DNA of 64,000 nucleotides from Bradyrhizobium sp. WSM1417 (GCF_000515415.1 NZ_KI911783.1:7923831-7987830); one strand, 5' to 3'. Numbered from the stretch's first letter, positions 1-9,358 are shown. Notes: a model not told the origin generated them from the sequence alone. Made by a program: numbers and translations.

Positions 1-226
1 CCCGTCCTGTTGCCGTTTTTTCGCGATGCTACACCGCAGCCCGTTACCCCACAATCGGGACGGCAGCCGGAGATCGATCCCTCCCGGTTGCGCGATTTTC
101 TCGAACGTCCAATCCCATCAATGCGATAGACAGCCCTTTTCCCCAGCCCGCCACGTTCCTGTTGCCCAACACATGCTTTTGACGCAACACGGCCTAGAAT
201 AGCGTCTCGAATCTGAAATCGAACTC

Positions 227-2038
227 ATGCCCGTCCGCCAATTACCCGAACAGGTCGTCAACCGCATCGCCGCCGGCGAGGTGGTCGAGCGTCCCGCGAG
301 CGTGGTCAAGGAGCTGGTCGAGAACGCCATCGATGCCGGCGCGAGCCGGATCGACGTCTTTACCGATGGCGGCGGGCGCCGGCGGATCGGCATCACCGAC
401 GACGGCGGCGGCATGACCGCCAGGGACCTGTCACTGGCAGTCGAGCGTCACGCCACCTCCAAACTCGACGACGAGGATTTGCTGCAGATCCGTACGCTCG
501 GATTCCGCGGCGAGGCGCTGCCCTCGATCGGCTCTGTGGCGCGGCTTGCCATCACCACGCGGCATGCCGGCGAGCCGCACGCCTGGGCGCTCAACGTCGA
601 GGGTGGTGATAAATCCGAGATCATGCCGGCGGCGCTGGCCCACGGCACGCGGGTCGAGGTCAATGACCTCTTCTACGCGACGCCGGCGCGGCTGAAGTTC
701 TTGAAGACCGACCGGACCGAGGCGGAAGCGATCCGTGAGGTCGTGCGGCGCCTCGCGATGGCGCGGCCCGAAATCGCCTTCACGCTGGCGGGCGAAGAGC
801 GCGCCCCGGTGACCTGGGCTGCGGCACTGCCCGGCGTCGCCGGTCGCCTCACGCGTCTCGGCGACATCCTGGGAGCAGAGTTCCGCAGCCATGCCCTTGA
901 GGTCCATGCCGAGCGTGAGGGCGTGGTGGTCGCCGGCTATGCCGCAGCGCCGGCGCTGACCAAAGCCAACGCGCTCGGGCAATATCTCTTCGTCAATGGC
1001 CGCCCGGTGCGCGACAAGCTGATCCTAGGGGCAGTCCGCGGGGCCTATGCCGACTATCTGCCGCGCGACCGCCATCCGGTGCTGGCGCTGTTCGTGACGC
1101 TCGATCCGCGCGAGGTCGACGCCAACGTACATCCGGCCAAGACCGAGGTGCGGTTTCGCAACGCCGGCCTCGTCCGCGCGCTGATCGTGCACGGATTGAA
1201 GGAAGGGCTTGCACGGGAGGGCCGGCGTACAGCGGCCAACAGCGGCGAGAGCGCGCTGTCGTCGTTCCGCCCCGCATTTACGCCGCGCCCGGCAAGCTGG
1301 GACTGGCGGGCGTCGCCATCCGCCCCGGTCGCGCCGATGCCGTCATTCGACGGCTCCGCCGTGCCGGCATTTACCGAGCGCGCGCAGGCTGCGTTCGATG
1401 TCGGCGCACCCAGCGCGGACGTGCGGATCGAATCCCAGCCGGTCAGTGACCTGGTCGACCGCCCGCTCGGCGCTGCGCGCACGCAGATCCACGAGACCTA
1501 TATCGTCTCGCAGACTCGCGACGGATTGATCATCGTCGACCAGCACGCCGCGCATGAACGCATCGTCTATGAACGGCTGAAGGCTTCGCTGGCGGAGAAC
1601 GGCGTGCAGCGGCAGATCCTGCTGATCCCCGAGATCGTCGAGATGGACGAGGCCACGGTGGAGCGCCTGCTCGAGCGCAGCGAGGAGCTGGCATCGTTCG
1701 GCCTTGCGATCGAATCCTTCGGCCCCGGCGCTGTCGCGGTGCGCGAGACGCCGTCGCTGCTCGGCAAGACCAATGCGGGCGGGCTCTTGCGCGATCTTTC
1801 CGAGCACATGGCCGAGTGGGACGAGGCGCTGCCTCTGGAGCGCCGCCTGATGCACGTCGCCGCCACCATGGCCTGCCACGGCTCGGTGCGCGCCGGCCGC
1901 AGGCTGCGGCCGGAGGAGATGAACGCCCTGCTCCGCGAGATGGAGGAGACGCCGAACTCCGGCCAGTGCAATCACGGCCGCCCGACCTATGTCGAGCTGA
2001 AGCTGTCGGATGTCGAGAAGCTGTTCGGGCGGAGATAA
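227..2038 (+). CDS. mutL: DNA mismatch repair protein MutL
   Basis: MutL couples mismatch recognition by MutS to strand removal. The 603-residue protein has the N-terminal GHKL ATPase motifs: ELVENAIDAGAS near residue 30, DDGGGM near 62 and TLGFRGEALPSIGS near 90. A linker of about 100 residues rich in Ala, Pro and Ser follows. The C-terminal domain carries DQHAAHERIVYE, which fits the DQHA(x2)E(x4)E metal site of nicking-type MutL, plus ACHGSVRAG and GQCNHGRPT. So this is predicted to be an endonuclease-type MutL, unlike the E. coli protein. The start MPVRQLPEQVVNRIAAGEVV matches the family N-terminus exactly. It is transcribed alone; a palindromic repeat follows it. Confidence 0.98.
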   Translation: MPVRQLPEQVVNRIAAGEVVERPASVVKELVENAIDAGASRIDVFTDGGGRRRIGITDDGGGMTARDLSLAVERHATSKLDDEDLLQIRTLGFRGEALPSIGSVARLAITTRHAGEPHAWALNVEGGDKSEIMPAALAHGTRVEVNDLFYATPARLKFLKTDRTEAEAIREVVRRLAMARPEIAFTLAGEERAPVTWAAALPGVAGRLTRLGDILGAEFRSHALEVHAEREGVVVAGYAAAPALTKANALGQYLFVNGRPVRDKLILGAVRGAYADYLPRDRHPVLALFVTLDPREVDANVHPAKTEVRFRNAGLVRALIVHGLKEGLAREGRRTAANSGESALSSFRPAFTPRPASWDWRASPSAPVAPMPSFDGSAVPAFTERAQAAFDVGAPSADVRIESQPVSDLVDRPLGAARTQIHETYIVSQTRDGLIIVDQHAAHERIVYERLKASLAENGVQRQILLIPEIVEMDEATVERLLERSEELASFGLAIESFGPGAVAVRETPSLLGKTNAGGLLRDLSEHMAEWDEALPLERRLMHVAATMACHGSVRAGRRLRPEEMNALLREMEETPNSGQCNHGRPTYVELKLSDVEKLFGRR

Positions 2039-2049
2039 ACACCGGTGCC

Positions 2050-2130
2050 GTAGGGTGGGCAAAGGCGCAACGCGCCGTGCCCACCGTCTCTCCGCGATCC
2101 GATAAAAGTGGTGGGCACGCCCCACCCTAC
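2050..2130. repeat. Interspersed palindromic repeat between mutL and rsmD
   Basis: The arms GTAGGGTGGG (2050-2059) and CCCACCCTAC (2121-2130) are perfect inverted repeats. Inside them GCCGTGCCCAC faces GTGGGCACGC. This 'gtagggtgggcaaagg' type of element is, from memory, common between genes in Bradyrhizobium genomes. It lies between two convergent genes and could serve as a bidirectional terminator. Confidence 0.75.
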
Positions 2131-2138
2131 GCACCGAG

Positions 2139-2693
2139 CTAGGGCCGCTTCAAAAACACGAACTCCGTGTCGTCATAAGCGCGCCGCTCCAATTCCTCGA
2201 AGCCTTCCGGTGTGACGAACTGCGCAGCCTTCGCCTCTTCCACCACGAGCAGCGCACCCGGCGTCAGCCAGCCGCCGTCGCGCAAGCTCGCAAGCGCCTT
2301 CTCCGCAAACCCCTTGCCATAGGGCGGATCGAGGAACACCAGCGAGAACGGTTCGACCGGATGTGCAGGCCCGAGATCGGTCGCATCGCGACGGTAGACC
2401 TTTGTCACGCCACCCAGGCCCAGCGTCTCGACATTGTTCCGCAGCAGGGCGCGCGCTTCCGCGCCGTTGTCGACGAACAGCACGAATTTCGCGCCGCGTG
2501 ACGACGCCTCGATGCCCAGCGCACCGGTGCCGGCAAAGAGATCGAGCACCCGCGCGTCCGCAATCGGATCGTCATAGGCGTGCACGAGGATGTTGAACAC
2601 GGACTCACGCAGGCGGTCCGCCGTGGGGCGGATATCGCGCGAGGACGGTGAGGCCAGATTGCGCCCCTTCAATCGACCGCCGACGACGCGCAA
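2139..2693 (-). CDS. rsmD: 16S rRNA (guanine(966)-N(2))-methyltransferase RsmD
   Basis: RsmD methylates G966 of 16S rRNA in the assembling 30S subunit using S-adenosylmethionine. The 184-residue protein has the family N-terminus MRVVGGRLKGRNL, the SAM-binding loop VLDLFAGTGALGIEA near residue 50 and the catalytic FLDPPYGKG near residue 120. The start is TTG, placed by a strong AAGGAGG ribosome binding site inside the last codons of the upstream gene. The gap to that gene (rluB-like) is 2 bases, so the two are almost certainly cotranscribed and translationally coupled, both serving ribosome modification. Confidence 0.95.
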   Translation of the reverse strand: MRVVGGRLKGRNLASPSSRDIRPTADRLRESVFNILVHAYDDPIADARVLDLFAGTGALGIEASSRGAKFVLFVDNGAEARALLRNNVETLGLGGVTKVYRRDATDLGPAHPVEPFSLVFLDPPYGKGFAEKALASLRDGGWLTPGALLVVEEAKAAQFVTPEGFEELERRAYDDTEFVFLKRP

Positions 2694-2695
2694 CG

Positions 2696-4867
2696 TCAGT
2701 CCTCCTTCGGCGCCAGATCGCGCTTGCCGTGATAGCCGCGCTTGGGACGGCGCGGCGGGCCGTAGCCGCTCGCCTCAGCCTCGTTGCGCTCGCGCGCTTC
2801 CTCGCTGCCGGTGCGTTGCACCAGCACGCGGCGGCCCTTGCGGTCGTTGATCACGCCACGCTTGGTCGCCGGCTTCTTCTCGCGCGGCGCGTCGTCTCCC
2901 TCATGCGAGGCAGATTTCTGCGGCACGTCGAACTGTGCGCCCGATTTCTCGATGATCTTTTCGCCGAGCTGGTCGCGCAGCACGCGGGACTTGATCTCCT
3001 CGACCTGGCCTTCCGGGACCTCGCCGAGCTGGAACGGGCCGTAGGAGACCCGGATCAGCCGGTTCACCTCGAGTCCGAGATGGGCGCAGACGTTGCGCAC
3101 TTCGCGGTTCTTGCCCTCGCGGATCGCGAAAACCAGCCAGACATTGGCACCCTGGTCACGCTCCAGCGTGGCGTCGATCGGACCGTATTTGACGCCCTCG
3201 ATCTCGATGCCGTTCTTCAGTTCGTCGAGCTGCGCCTGCGTGACGTCGCCATGGGCGCGGACGCGGTAGCGGCGCAGCCAGCCGGTGTCCGGCAGCTCGA
3301 GCGTGCGCGCGAGCCCGCCATCATTGGTGAGCAGCAGCAGGCCCTCGGTGTTGAAGTCGAGCCGGCCGATCGAGATCAGCCGCGGCAGGCCTTCGGGCAG
3401 ATTGTCGAACACGGTCGGACGTCCCTCGGGATCGTCATGCGTCGTCATCAGGCCGCGCGGCTTGTGATAGAGGAACAGCCGCGTGCGCTCGCGCTCCGGC
3501 AGCGGCTTGCCGTCGATGGTGACGACATCGTTCGAGGTGATGTCGAGCGCAGGCGAATTGATCACCCGGCCGTTGACGCTGACGCGGCCCTGCGTGACCA
3601 TCTCCTCGGCGTCGCGGCGCGAGGCGAGGCCCGCACGCGACAGTACCTTGGCGATACGCTCGCCGGCCTTCTTCGGCTTGACCTCTTCCTCGCGGCGCGG
3701 CCGCCGCTCGGAATCACGATCGCGCTCGCGATAGGCGCCGCGGCCGCCGAAGGCCGGACGCTTCTCGAAGATCCTGCTCTCGTCCTCGTTTTCGCGGCGT
3801 GGACGATCGCCGGAACGCGCTTCGCTGCGGGGATGCTCGTGCCAGTCGGAACGGCCCTCGGAGCGCTCGCGCGGACGATCGAATTTCGGGCGATCGCCGC
3901 CGCGATCGAACCTCGGACGATCATCGCGTGGACGATCGAACTTGGGACGATCGAATTTAGGACGATCGAACTTGGGGCGCTCGCGGAACGGACGGTCACC
4001 CGATGGACGATCGTCGCGCGAACGCGAAAAGCGCGGACGGTCGTCGCCGCCGCCTTGCCGATCATCGCGCTTCTGCCAGGGCTTGTCCTGACCGCGGTCG
4101 CCGCCGCCGAAATCCTTGCGCGGTCCCTTGCTGAAGTCCTTGCGCGGCGGCCGGTCACCGCGCGGAGCCGCATCGCGCTTCTGCCAGGGTTTCGAATCGC
4201 TGCGCTCGCTGCGATTGCGATCTGGTGCGCCGCGCGAAAACTTCCGCTCGCCGTCGAACTTGCGTTCCGGGCGGTCGCCACGCGGCGCGTAAGGTCGCTT
4301 GTCGCCAAACTTCGCGTCGCCGGTTCGGCCGGCCGGACGGGAATCGTCGCGATCCCTGCGCGGCGGACGGTCATCACGCCCATAGGACGGGCGATCACCG
4401 CGCGGCTTGAACGGCCGCTTGTCGCCATCGCGCGAGGGGCGATCAGAAAATGGGCGGTCGCCACGGGGCTTGAACGGGCGCTTCTCGCCGTCGCGCGACG
4501 GACGATCGGAAAACGGACGGTCCTCACGCGGCTTGAAGGGACGATCGCCACGCGGCTTGAAGCTGCGCTCGCCACGATCCTCGCCGCGCGGCCGATCTTC
4601 ACGCGGCCGGTCTTGGCGGTTGAACTTCGGACGGTCGCTGAAGTCGCGGCGCGGGGCATCGCCCTCCTCGCGGCGGCGGAAGGGACGGCTGTCGCGGTCG
4701 CCGCGGGGCGGGCGAGCGTCGCCTTTGTCCCCGGGAGGGCCGCGCTTGGCGAACTTCTTGTCGGGTCCGCGTGGCTTGCCGGAGCGGCCCTTGGCGGGGC
4801 CGCCCTTGCCCGGGCCGCGATCACGCCGGCCGCGGGAATCGTTGTCTTTGTCGCTGTCGCGAGGCAT
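2696..4867 (-). CDS. rluB: RluB-family 23S rRNA pseudouridine synthase with long low-complexity N-terminal arm
   Basis: The C-terminal half is a standard RluB/RsuA-type pseudouridine synthase. An S4 RNA-binding domain (GERIAKVLSRAGLASRRDAE) is followed by the catalytic Asp in GRLDFNTEGLLLLTNDG and by the GKNREVRN motif. About 370 N-terminal residues are disordered repeats rich in Asp, Arg, Pro, Lys, Gly and Phe (units like DRPKF, PFKPRGDRPF, DKPWQKRD), and a basic tail follows the enzyme domain. Such arms occur in alphaproteobacterial RluB homologues and probably bind RNA. I start at the ATG at 4867 (MPRDSDKDN); a GTG 12 bases upstream is possible. It forms an operon with rsmD. Total length is 723 residues against about 290 for E. 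coli RluB. Confidence 0.9.
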   Translation of the reverse strand: MPRDSDKDNDSRGRRDRGPGKGGPAKGRSGKPRGPDKKFAKRGPPGDKGDARPPRGDRDSRPFRRREEGDAPRRDFSDRPKFNRQDRPREDRPRGEDRGERSFKPRGDRPFKPREDRPFSDRPSRDGEKRPFKPRGDRPFSDRPSRDGDKRPFKPRGDRPSYGRDDRPPRRDRDDSRPAGRTGDAKFGDKRPYAPRGDRPERKFDGERKFSRGAPDRNRSERSDSKPWQKRDAAPRGDRPPRKDFSKGPRKDFGGGDRGQDKPWQKRDDRQGGGDDRPRFSRSRDDRPSGDRPFRERPKFDRPKFDRPKFDRPRDDRPRFDRGGDRPKFDRPRERSEGRSDWHEHPRSEARSGDRPRRENEDESRIFEKRPAFGGRGAYRERDRDSERRPRREEEVKPKKAGERIAKVLSRAGLASRRDAEEMVTQGRVSVNGRVINSPALDITSNDVVTIDGKPLPERERTRLFLYHKPRGLMTTHDDPEGRPTVFDNLPEGLPRLISIGRLDFNTEGLLLLTNDGGLARTLELPDTGWLRRYRVRAHGDVTQAQLDELKNGIEIEGVKYGPIDATLERDQGANVWLVFAIREGKNREVRNVCAHLGLEVNRLIRVSYGPFQLGEVPEGQVEEIKSRVLRDQLGEKIIEKSGAQFDVPQKSASHEGDDAPREKKPATKRGVINDRKGRRVLVQRTGSEEARERNEAEASGYGPPRRPKRGYHGKRDLAPKED
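3931..3975. repeat. 15-bp tandem repeat inside the RluB arm
   Basis: Three 15-bp units, GACGATCGAACTTGG / GACGATCGAATTTAG / GACGATCGAACTTGG on the plus strand, encode consecutive DRPKF-type pentapeptides of the low-complexity arm. The arrangement suggests growth of the arm by slippage or duplication. Confidence 0.8.
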
Positions 4868-4986
4868 GAATAATCTCACTCAGGGGGTGGCCAGAAAGCA
4901 TTGTGCGCGCTCGTCTCGAGCCGCATGCTCAGGCAAAATCGGTAAGCACTTCTGCTGAAGGCGCAGCTACTAGCAGGTTTCTCGCG

Positions 4987-5445
4987 ATGATACGAGGCTT
5001 GAAAGCCCCCTCTTTCATGGATTTGGCGCTCAAAACGGCCGAAAACGCCGGAAAGGCGGGCGAAGTTCCGATCGGGTGCGTCGTGGTCCGCAATTACGAG
5101 GTCATCGCCACCGCGGCGAACCGGACGCTGACCGACTACGACCCCACGGCGCATGCCGAGATCGTTGCGCTGCGCGAGGCGGCCAAAAAGATCGGCAGCG
5201 AGCGCCTGGTCGACTGCGACCTCTACGTGACGCTGGAGCCGTGCACCATGTGTGCGGGCGCGATCTCGTTTGCAAGGGTAAGGCGCCTCTATTACGGCGC
5301 CGCCGACCCCAAGGGCGGCGCGGTCGAATCCGGCGTGCGGTTCTTCACGTCGCCGACCTGCCATCACGTCCCGGATGTTTATTCCGGGGTCGGCGAAAGC
5401 GAGGCGGCGCGGCTGCTCAAGGACTTCTTTCGCGAGCGGCGCTAA
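4987..5445 (+). CDS. tadA: tRNA-specific adenosine deaminase TadA
   Basis: TadA deaminates A34 of tRNA-Arg(ACG) to inosine and is normally essential. The zinc site is clear: HAE in [14 protein letters not shown] (proton-shuttling Glu) and PCTMCAGAI (two Cys ligands). Starting at [16 protein letters not shown] gives 152 residues, the usual family length. A longer reading from 4903 adds a 28-residue extension without similarity to the family and is less likely. It is divergent from rluB. Its stop codon overlaps the stop codon of the following convergent gene. Confidence 0.94.
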   Translation: MIRGLKAPSFMDLALKTAENAGKAGEVPIGCVVVRNYEVIATAANRTLTDYDPTAHAEIVALREAAKKIGSERLVDCDLYVTLEPCTMCAGAISFARVRRLYYGAADPKGGAVESGVRFFTSPTCHHVPDVYSGVGESEAARLLKDFFRERR

Positions 5446-6347
5446 GGCGCGGCAAAGAACTCGCGCAGCGCCTTTGCGGTGACGTCGGGGTTTTCCTCGG
5501 TGAGGAAGTGTCCGGAATCCACCGGCTGGCCTTCGACGTTGGTCGCCCATTGCTTCCAGATGTCGAGCGGGGTGGCGGCGGCTTGCGCGACGCCCGCATT
5601 GCCCCACAGCGCCAGCATCGGAATGGTGATCTTCTTGCCGGCCTCGAAATCGGCCTTGTCGAGATCGTAGTCGAAATAGGCGCCGGCGCGGTAATCCTCG
5701 CACATCGCATGCACGCGGGCGGGATCGCGGAACGGGGCGATGTAGTGTTCGAGCGCGCGCGCGTCGATGGCCTCTAACGTCTTCGACCTGGTCTGGCTCG
5801 CCATCTTGAAGCGCAGGAAGAACTCGCCATTGCTCGAAATCAGCGTTTCCGGCAATGGCGCGGGCTGCGCCAGAAACGTCCAGTGATAGATCTTCAGCGC
5901 ATAGGCGCGGTTCATCCGCTCCCAGTAATTATAGGTCGGCAGGATATCGAGCACCGCAAGCTTCGACAGCCGGCCGGGATGATCGAGCGCCAGCCGATAC
6001 GAGACGCGGCCGCCGCGGTCATGGCCGGCGAGCGCGAAGTGCACGTGGCCGAGGCGCTCCATCGCCTCGACCATGGCCTTGGCCATCGCGCGCTTGCTGT
6101 AGGGGATGTGCAGCGCGTCGCTCTCGGGCATGTCGGACCAGCCATAGCCGGGCAGATCGGCGATGATCAGCGTGAAGGCGTCGGCCAGTTGCGGCGCGAC
6201 GCGGTGCCACATCACGTTGGTCTCGGAGAAGCCGTGCAGCAGCAACAGCGGCGGTCCCTTGCCGCCGATGCGGGCGAAGATGCGGCCGAAGGAGGTGTTG
6301 ATCCATTCGGAGGCGAAGCCGGGATAGAGGTCGGCGAGATCGGACAT
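5442..6347 (-). CDS. Fluoroacetate dehalogenase-like alpha/beta hydrolase
   Basis: The 301-residue protein aligns from memory, essentially end to end, with the Rhodopseudomonas palustris fluoroacetate dehalogenase (RPA1163), which converts fluoroacetate to glycolate and fluoride. Numbered from [10 protein letters not shown], every known functional residue falls at the same position: nucleophile D110, carboxylate-binding R111 and R114, acid D134, halide pocket H155, W156 and Y219, and general base H280. Known: R111/R114 and the HWY pocket mark this enzyme among alpha/beta hydrolases. Inferred: activity on haloacetates. I use the ATG at 6347 because AAGGA lies 9 bases upstream and the N-terminus then matches the family; another ATG is at 6356. 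It overlaps tadA tail to tail by 4 bases. Confidence 0.9.
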   Translation of the reverse strand: MSDLADLYPGFASEWINTSFGRIFARIGGKGPPLLLLHGFSETNVMWHRVAPQLADAFTLIIADLPGYGWSDMPESDALHIPYSKRAMAKAMVEAMERLGHVHFALAGHDRGGRVSYRLALDHPGRLSKLAVLDILPTYNYWERMNRAYALKIYHWTFLAQPAPLPETLISSNGEFFLRFKMASQTRSKTLEAIDARALEHYIAPFRDPARVHAMCEDYRAGAYFDYDLDKADFEAGKKITIPMLALWGNAGVAQAAATPLDIWKQWATNVEGQPVDSGHFLTEENPDVTAKALREFFAAP

Positions 6348-6415
6348 CTTCTGCATCCTTATCTGTCAGCGCGGGATCTGTTCGGTCTTGAGAATGCCCC
6401 AAAACAAAAAGTCGA

Positions 6416-6437
6416 AAAACAACCCCATGCACAGTAG
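6416..6437. repeat. Short shared motif (AACCCCATGC element), copy 1
   Basis: A 22-bp stretch containing AACAACCCCATGCACAGTAG recurs with one mismatch at 52596-52617 in another intergenic region. In this copy it lies 70 bp upstream of the fluoroacetate dehalogenase gene. It is probably a fragment of a dispersed Bradyrhizobium repeat. I see no regulatory signal in it. Confidence 0.55.
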
Positions 6438-6533
6438 CTAAGTCCAACAGCCGCCTACACAATTTCGGAGTGCCGACGGCGCGGCCGCTCATTGCGCGCG
6501 GGTGCGAAAAAGGCCTGTCAGCTCTTGGCCTTG

Positions 6534-7817
6534 TCAGCTCTTGGCCTTCTCGGCGTCCACCGCCTGCCAGCCGATGTCGCGGCGGCAAAAACCTTCCGGC
6601 CAGTTGATGCGGTCGACGGCCTGATAGGCGCGGGCCTGCGCCTCCGTCACGGTCTTGCCGAGCGCGCAGACGTTGAGCACGCGGCCGCCATTGGCGAGGA
6701 TGGCGCCGTCCTTCTCGACCGTGCCGGCGTGGAAGATCTCGGCGGTCTCGACCTTGGCGGCGGCGTCGAGCCCCTCGATCCGCGTGCCTTTCTGATAGTC
6801 GCCGGGATAGCCCTTCGCCGCCATCACCACCGTGAGTGCGGCCTCCGGATGCCAGCGGAGGTCAAAGTTCTTCAGCTGCCCGTCGCAGGCGGCGAGGAAG
6901 GCCGGCACGATGTCCGACATCATCCTGAGCATCAGCACCTGGCACTCGGGATCGCCGAAGCGCACGTTGAATTCGAACAGCTTTGGGCCCTGCGTCGTCA
7001 GCATGATCCCGGCGTAGAGGATGCCGCGGAACGGCGTGCCGCGCTGCTTCATGCCTGATACCGTCGGCAGGATGATCTTGGCCATGATCGCGTCATGGAT
7101 CGCCGGCGTCACCAGCGGCGTCGGCGAATAGGCGCCCATTCCGCCGGTGTTCGGGCCGACGTCATGGTCGAACACGCGCTTGTGGTCCTGCGCGGACGCC
7201 AGCGGAATGGCGGTCTCGCCGTCGCACAGCGCGAAGAAGCTGATCTCGCGGCCCGGCAGAAACTCCTCGACCACGACCTCGGCGCCGGCCTCGCCAAAGC
7301 CGCCCTCGAACATCATGGCGATGGCGTCCTCCGCCTCGCGCACCGACTTGGCGACGACGACGCCCTTGCCGGCGGCAAGTCCGTCGGCCTTGACCACGAT
7401 CGGCGCGCCCTGGCTCTGGACGTAGGCACGCGCATCGGCGGCATTGGTGAACCGCTTGTAGGCGCCGGTCGGAATGCCGAATTCGGTGCACAGCGCCTTG
7501 GTGAAGCCCTTCGAGCTTTCGAGCTGGGCGGGGATCTTGTCCGGCCCGAACGCCTTGATGCCGGCGGCGGTGAGGTCATCGACGATACCGGCCGCCAGCG
7601 GCGTCTCCGGGCCGACCACCACGAGCTCGACCGCATTCGTCTTGCAGAAGTCGATCACGGCGGCATGGTCGGCGACGTCCAGCGCCACGCATTCCGCCTC
7701 GCGCGCGATCCCGGCATTGCCCGGCGCGCACCAGAATTTGGTCACCAGGGGAGAGGCTGCGATCTTCCACGCCAGAGCATGTTCGCGGCCGCCAGAACCG
7801 AGCAGGAGAATGTGCAT
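6534..7817 (-). CDS. purD: Phosphoribosylamine--glycine ligase (GAR synthetase) PurD
   Basis: PurD catalyses the ATP-dependent joining of glycine to phosphoribosylamine, the second step of purine synthesis. The start [17 protein letters not shown] is the conserved N-terminus, so I use the ATG at 7817 rather than an upstream in-frame codon. The ATP-grasp region ([17 protein letters not shown] near residue 140) and [18 protein letters not shown] and [11 protein letters not shown] are all present. The 427-residue length is normal. It is a single gene, with an accessory patch beginning beyond its 5' end. Confidence 0.97.
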   Translation of the reverse strand: MHILLLGSGGREHALAWKIAASPLVTKFWCAPGNAGIAREAECVALDVADHAAVIDFCKTNAVELVVVGPETPLAAGIVDDLTAAGIKAFGPDKIPAQLESSKGFTKALCTEFGIPTGAYKRFTNAADARAYVQSQGAPIVVKADGLAAGKGVVVAKSVREAEDAIAMMFEGGFGEAGAEVVVEEFLPGREISFFALCDGETAIPLASAQDHKRVFDHDVGPNTGGMGAYSPTPLVTPAIHDAIMAKIILPTVSGMKQRGTPFRGILYAGIMLTTQGPKLFEFNVRFGDPECQVLMLRMMSDIVPAFLAACDGQLKNFDLRWHPEAALTVVMAAKGYPGDYQKGTRIEGLDAAAKVETAEIFHAGTVEKDGAILANGGRVLNVCALGKTVTEAQARAYQAVDRINWPEGFCRRDIGWQAVDAEKAKS

Positions 7818-8230
7818 CGAGGGCTCGAAAAGTAGAGGTTTGTGCTGGCGGAGTCGCACGAATCGGGGTGGGTCTCAAGGGGGGATGGCCCCGAACTCGC
7901 CGTCATCCCGGCGTGGGCAGAGGCATCCCCTTGAAGTGTTCGGCCTAACGCGGCGCGCAGGCCGAAATCAATGCAGGAAGTTGGGGGCCTTTGAGCGACC
8001 GATTCGATCTTGGTCCGGAGCGCATAGTCTACATGGCGCGCGATTTCCGCCCAAAAGGTGCCTCGGAAGCTTGGCGGCCGCGGGCCTTTTATACCGAGGA
8101 AAGTCAGCCGAACGGCTGCCTTATTTGCTTGCGCGATGGGATCGTCACTGGGCGGCCGAAACACGAAGCGGTTCGGGGCGCCTTTGCGCCTGAGGGCCCG
8201 GTCCGGCGACGCCGAACGCGCCCAGACCTC
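7818..8230. other. Gene-free gap at the edge of the accessory patch
   Basis: No convincing gene. One open frame on the plus strand (about 7991-8401) lacks a recognisable ribosome binding site, runs into the 3' end of the next gene on the other strand and matches nothing I know. The stretch 7900-7945 looks like dispersed intergenic repeat DNA. No tRNA gene or attachment site is visible. Confidence 0.5.
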
Positions 8231-9241
8231 TTAACCGATCCGCACTATTTGATCGCCGAATTGACACCCATAGTAAAAGCGCTGGGTCTTGTTCGATCTC
8301 TGCTCGATTGGCAGCTCAACGACGTCGATTGGCATGCCCGCGAACTGCTGGACATGGACCGCACAGAGATGAGCGATCAGCACTTCCGAGACAGACAGTA
8401 AGTCGTCGACCATCTTCTTCATCAACGGAGTGATCGTGGCCTTTTGCTTCTCTTCGCCAGGGCGAACGATCTCAACATAGGGTGGGTCGATCAGTGCGCT
8501 CGGTGTCATCTTGAAGTCGAACGTCTTGATATGCTTTTCTTCGGTCGGATGTTCGATCATATTGCGCATACCGAGAACGAACAGAAGAAACGGTCCCGCC
8601 TCTCTCATATACCGTGCAAACGATGAATCGTTTCCATAGCACTTACCTACAAGCGCAGTCAGGGAATCGATCCACTTGCTTCGAATTTCGCTGGCGTAAA
8701 AGAGCCTCGCTATCGCCTCAAGCGTATTCACGATGTGCCCCGCTTTTTGTGCGAACGCATCACATCGAGCGTCAAGATTTCCAATCGACGGCAGGGCCAA
8801 CATGCCGGAGACCGGCCGCTGCGCCTCGTAAGCGGCACGAGCCTGCAACTCGACCGTTTCCAAGTCGAGGCGAATGGTTTCTATGGCCACGAAATCTTTC
8901 AGCAATTCAAGAGCCAGACACAATCCCTTCTCCTGCTCAAAGGAGGCAGGCAGCATCTTCTCGTCGAACAGCGTGTGCGCGGTAAGAAGCGTCCGCGAAA
9001 CGATTGGATCGCTCGACCCGATCGCCAGTATTTTCTGTTGCGTATCAGGGATGGAAGCGTTGGTGCGTTGGGGATCGATCTGATCCGCAAGTTGAACGCC
9101 ATAAATACCACGCTCTTTGACCATATAGAGCGTGTTGCCAATCGGAATCATATCGGTGATGGCGCTATCATCGCCATCGCTGCCGACGAGTCCTGATTTG
9201 GCGGAATTCCGCAACGCATCAATCGGCAGGCGATCGGTCAT
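8231..9241 (-). CDS. Uncharacterised protein with HEPN-like R-x4-H motif
   Basis: I do not recognise a named family for this 336-residue protein. Residues about 105-235 are helix-rich. They contain FVLGMRNMIEHP, in which R226-N227-x3-H231 fits the R[polar]x(3-5)H active-site motif of HEPN ribonucleases, placed in a helix after a hydrophobic stretch as in that superfamily. There is no signal peptide or membrane segment. A GGGGA ribosome binding site precedes the ATG. Its base composition is visibly lower in G+C than purD, and it sits beside a broken integrase, which points to horizontal acquisition. The HEPN assignment rests on the motif and predicted helices only. Confidence 0.65.
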   Translation of the reverse strand: MTDRLPIDALRNSAKSGLVGSDGDDSAITDMIPIGNTLYMVKERGIYGVQLADQIDPQRTNASIPDTQQKILAIGSSDPIVSRTLLTAHTLFDEKMLPASFEQEKGLCLALELLKDFVAIETIRLDLETVELQARAAYEAQRPVSGMLALPSIGNLDARCDAFAQKAGHIVNTLEAIARLFYASEIRSKWIDSLTALVGKCYGNDSSFARYMREAGPFLLFVLGMRNMIEHPTEEKHIKTFDFKMTPSALIDPPYVEIVRPGEEKQKATITPLMKKMVDDLLSVSEVLIAHLCAVHVQQFAGMPIDVVELPIEQRSNKTQRFYYGCQFGDQIVRIG

Positions 9242-9358
9242 AACTCAATTCCCCTGACAAGGCTGGACGAGCAGCCATGGCGTAGACCGGTGCCGAAGCC
9301 GGTTGGCGGGAGCAAGGGCACACGGCCTCAATTCTCCCCTCCTAGTGACGGCCCCTTC

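Noticed and set aside
2648..4873. 741-codon open frame on the plus strand opposite rluB
   Set aside because: It is a product of the Arg/Asp/Pro/Gly codon bias of the rluB arm (no antisense stops). The predicted protein is repetitive and has no family features, while the minus-strand frame encodes a clear RluB domain.
4903..4986. 28-residue N-terminal extension of TadA
   Set aside because: Not homologous to the family; [16 protein letters not shown] gives the usual start and length.
7991..8401. 136-codon frame starting with TTG, plus strand
   Set aside because: Overlaps the 3' end of the HEPN-like gene on the other strand, lacks a ribosome binding site and shows no known domain. Reported only as part of the gap.
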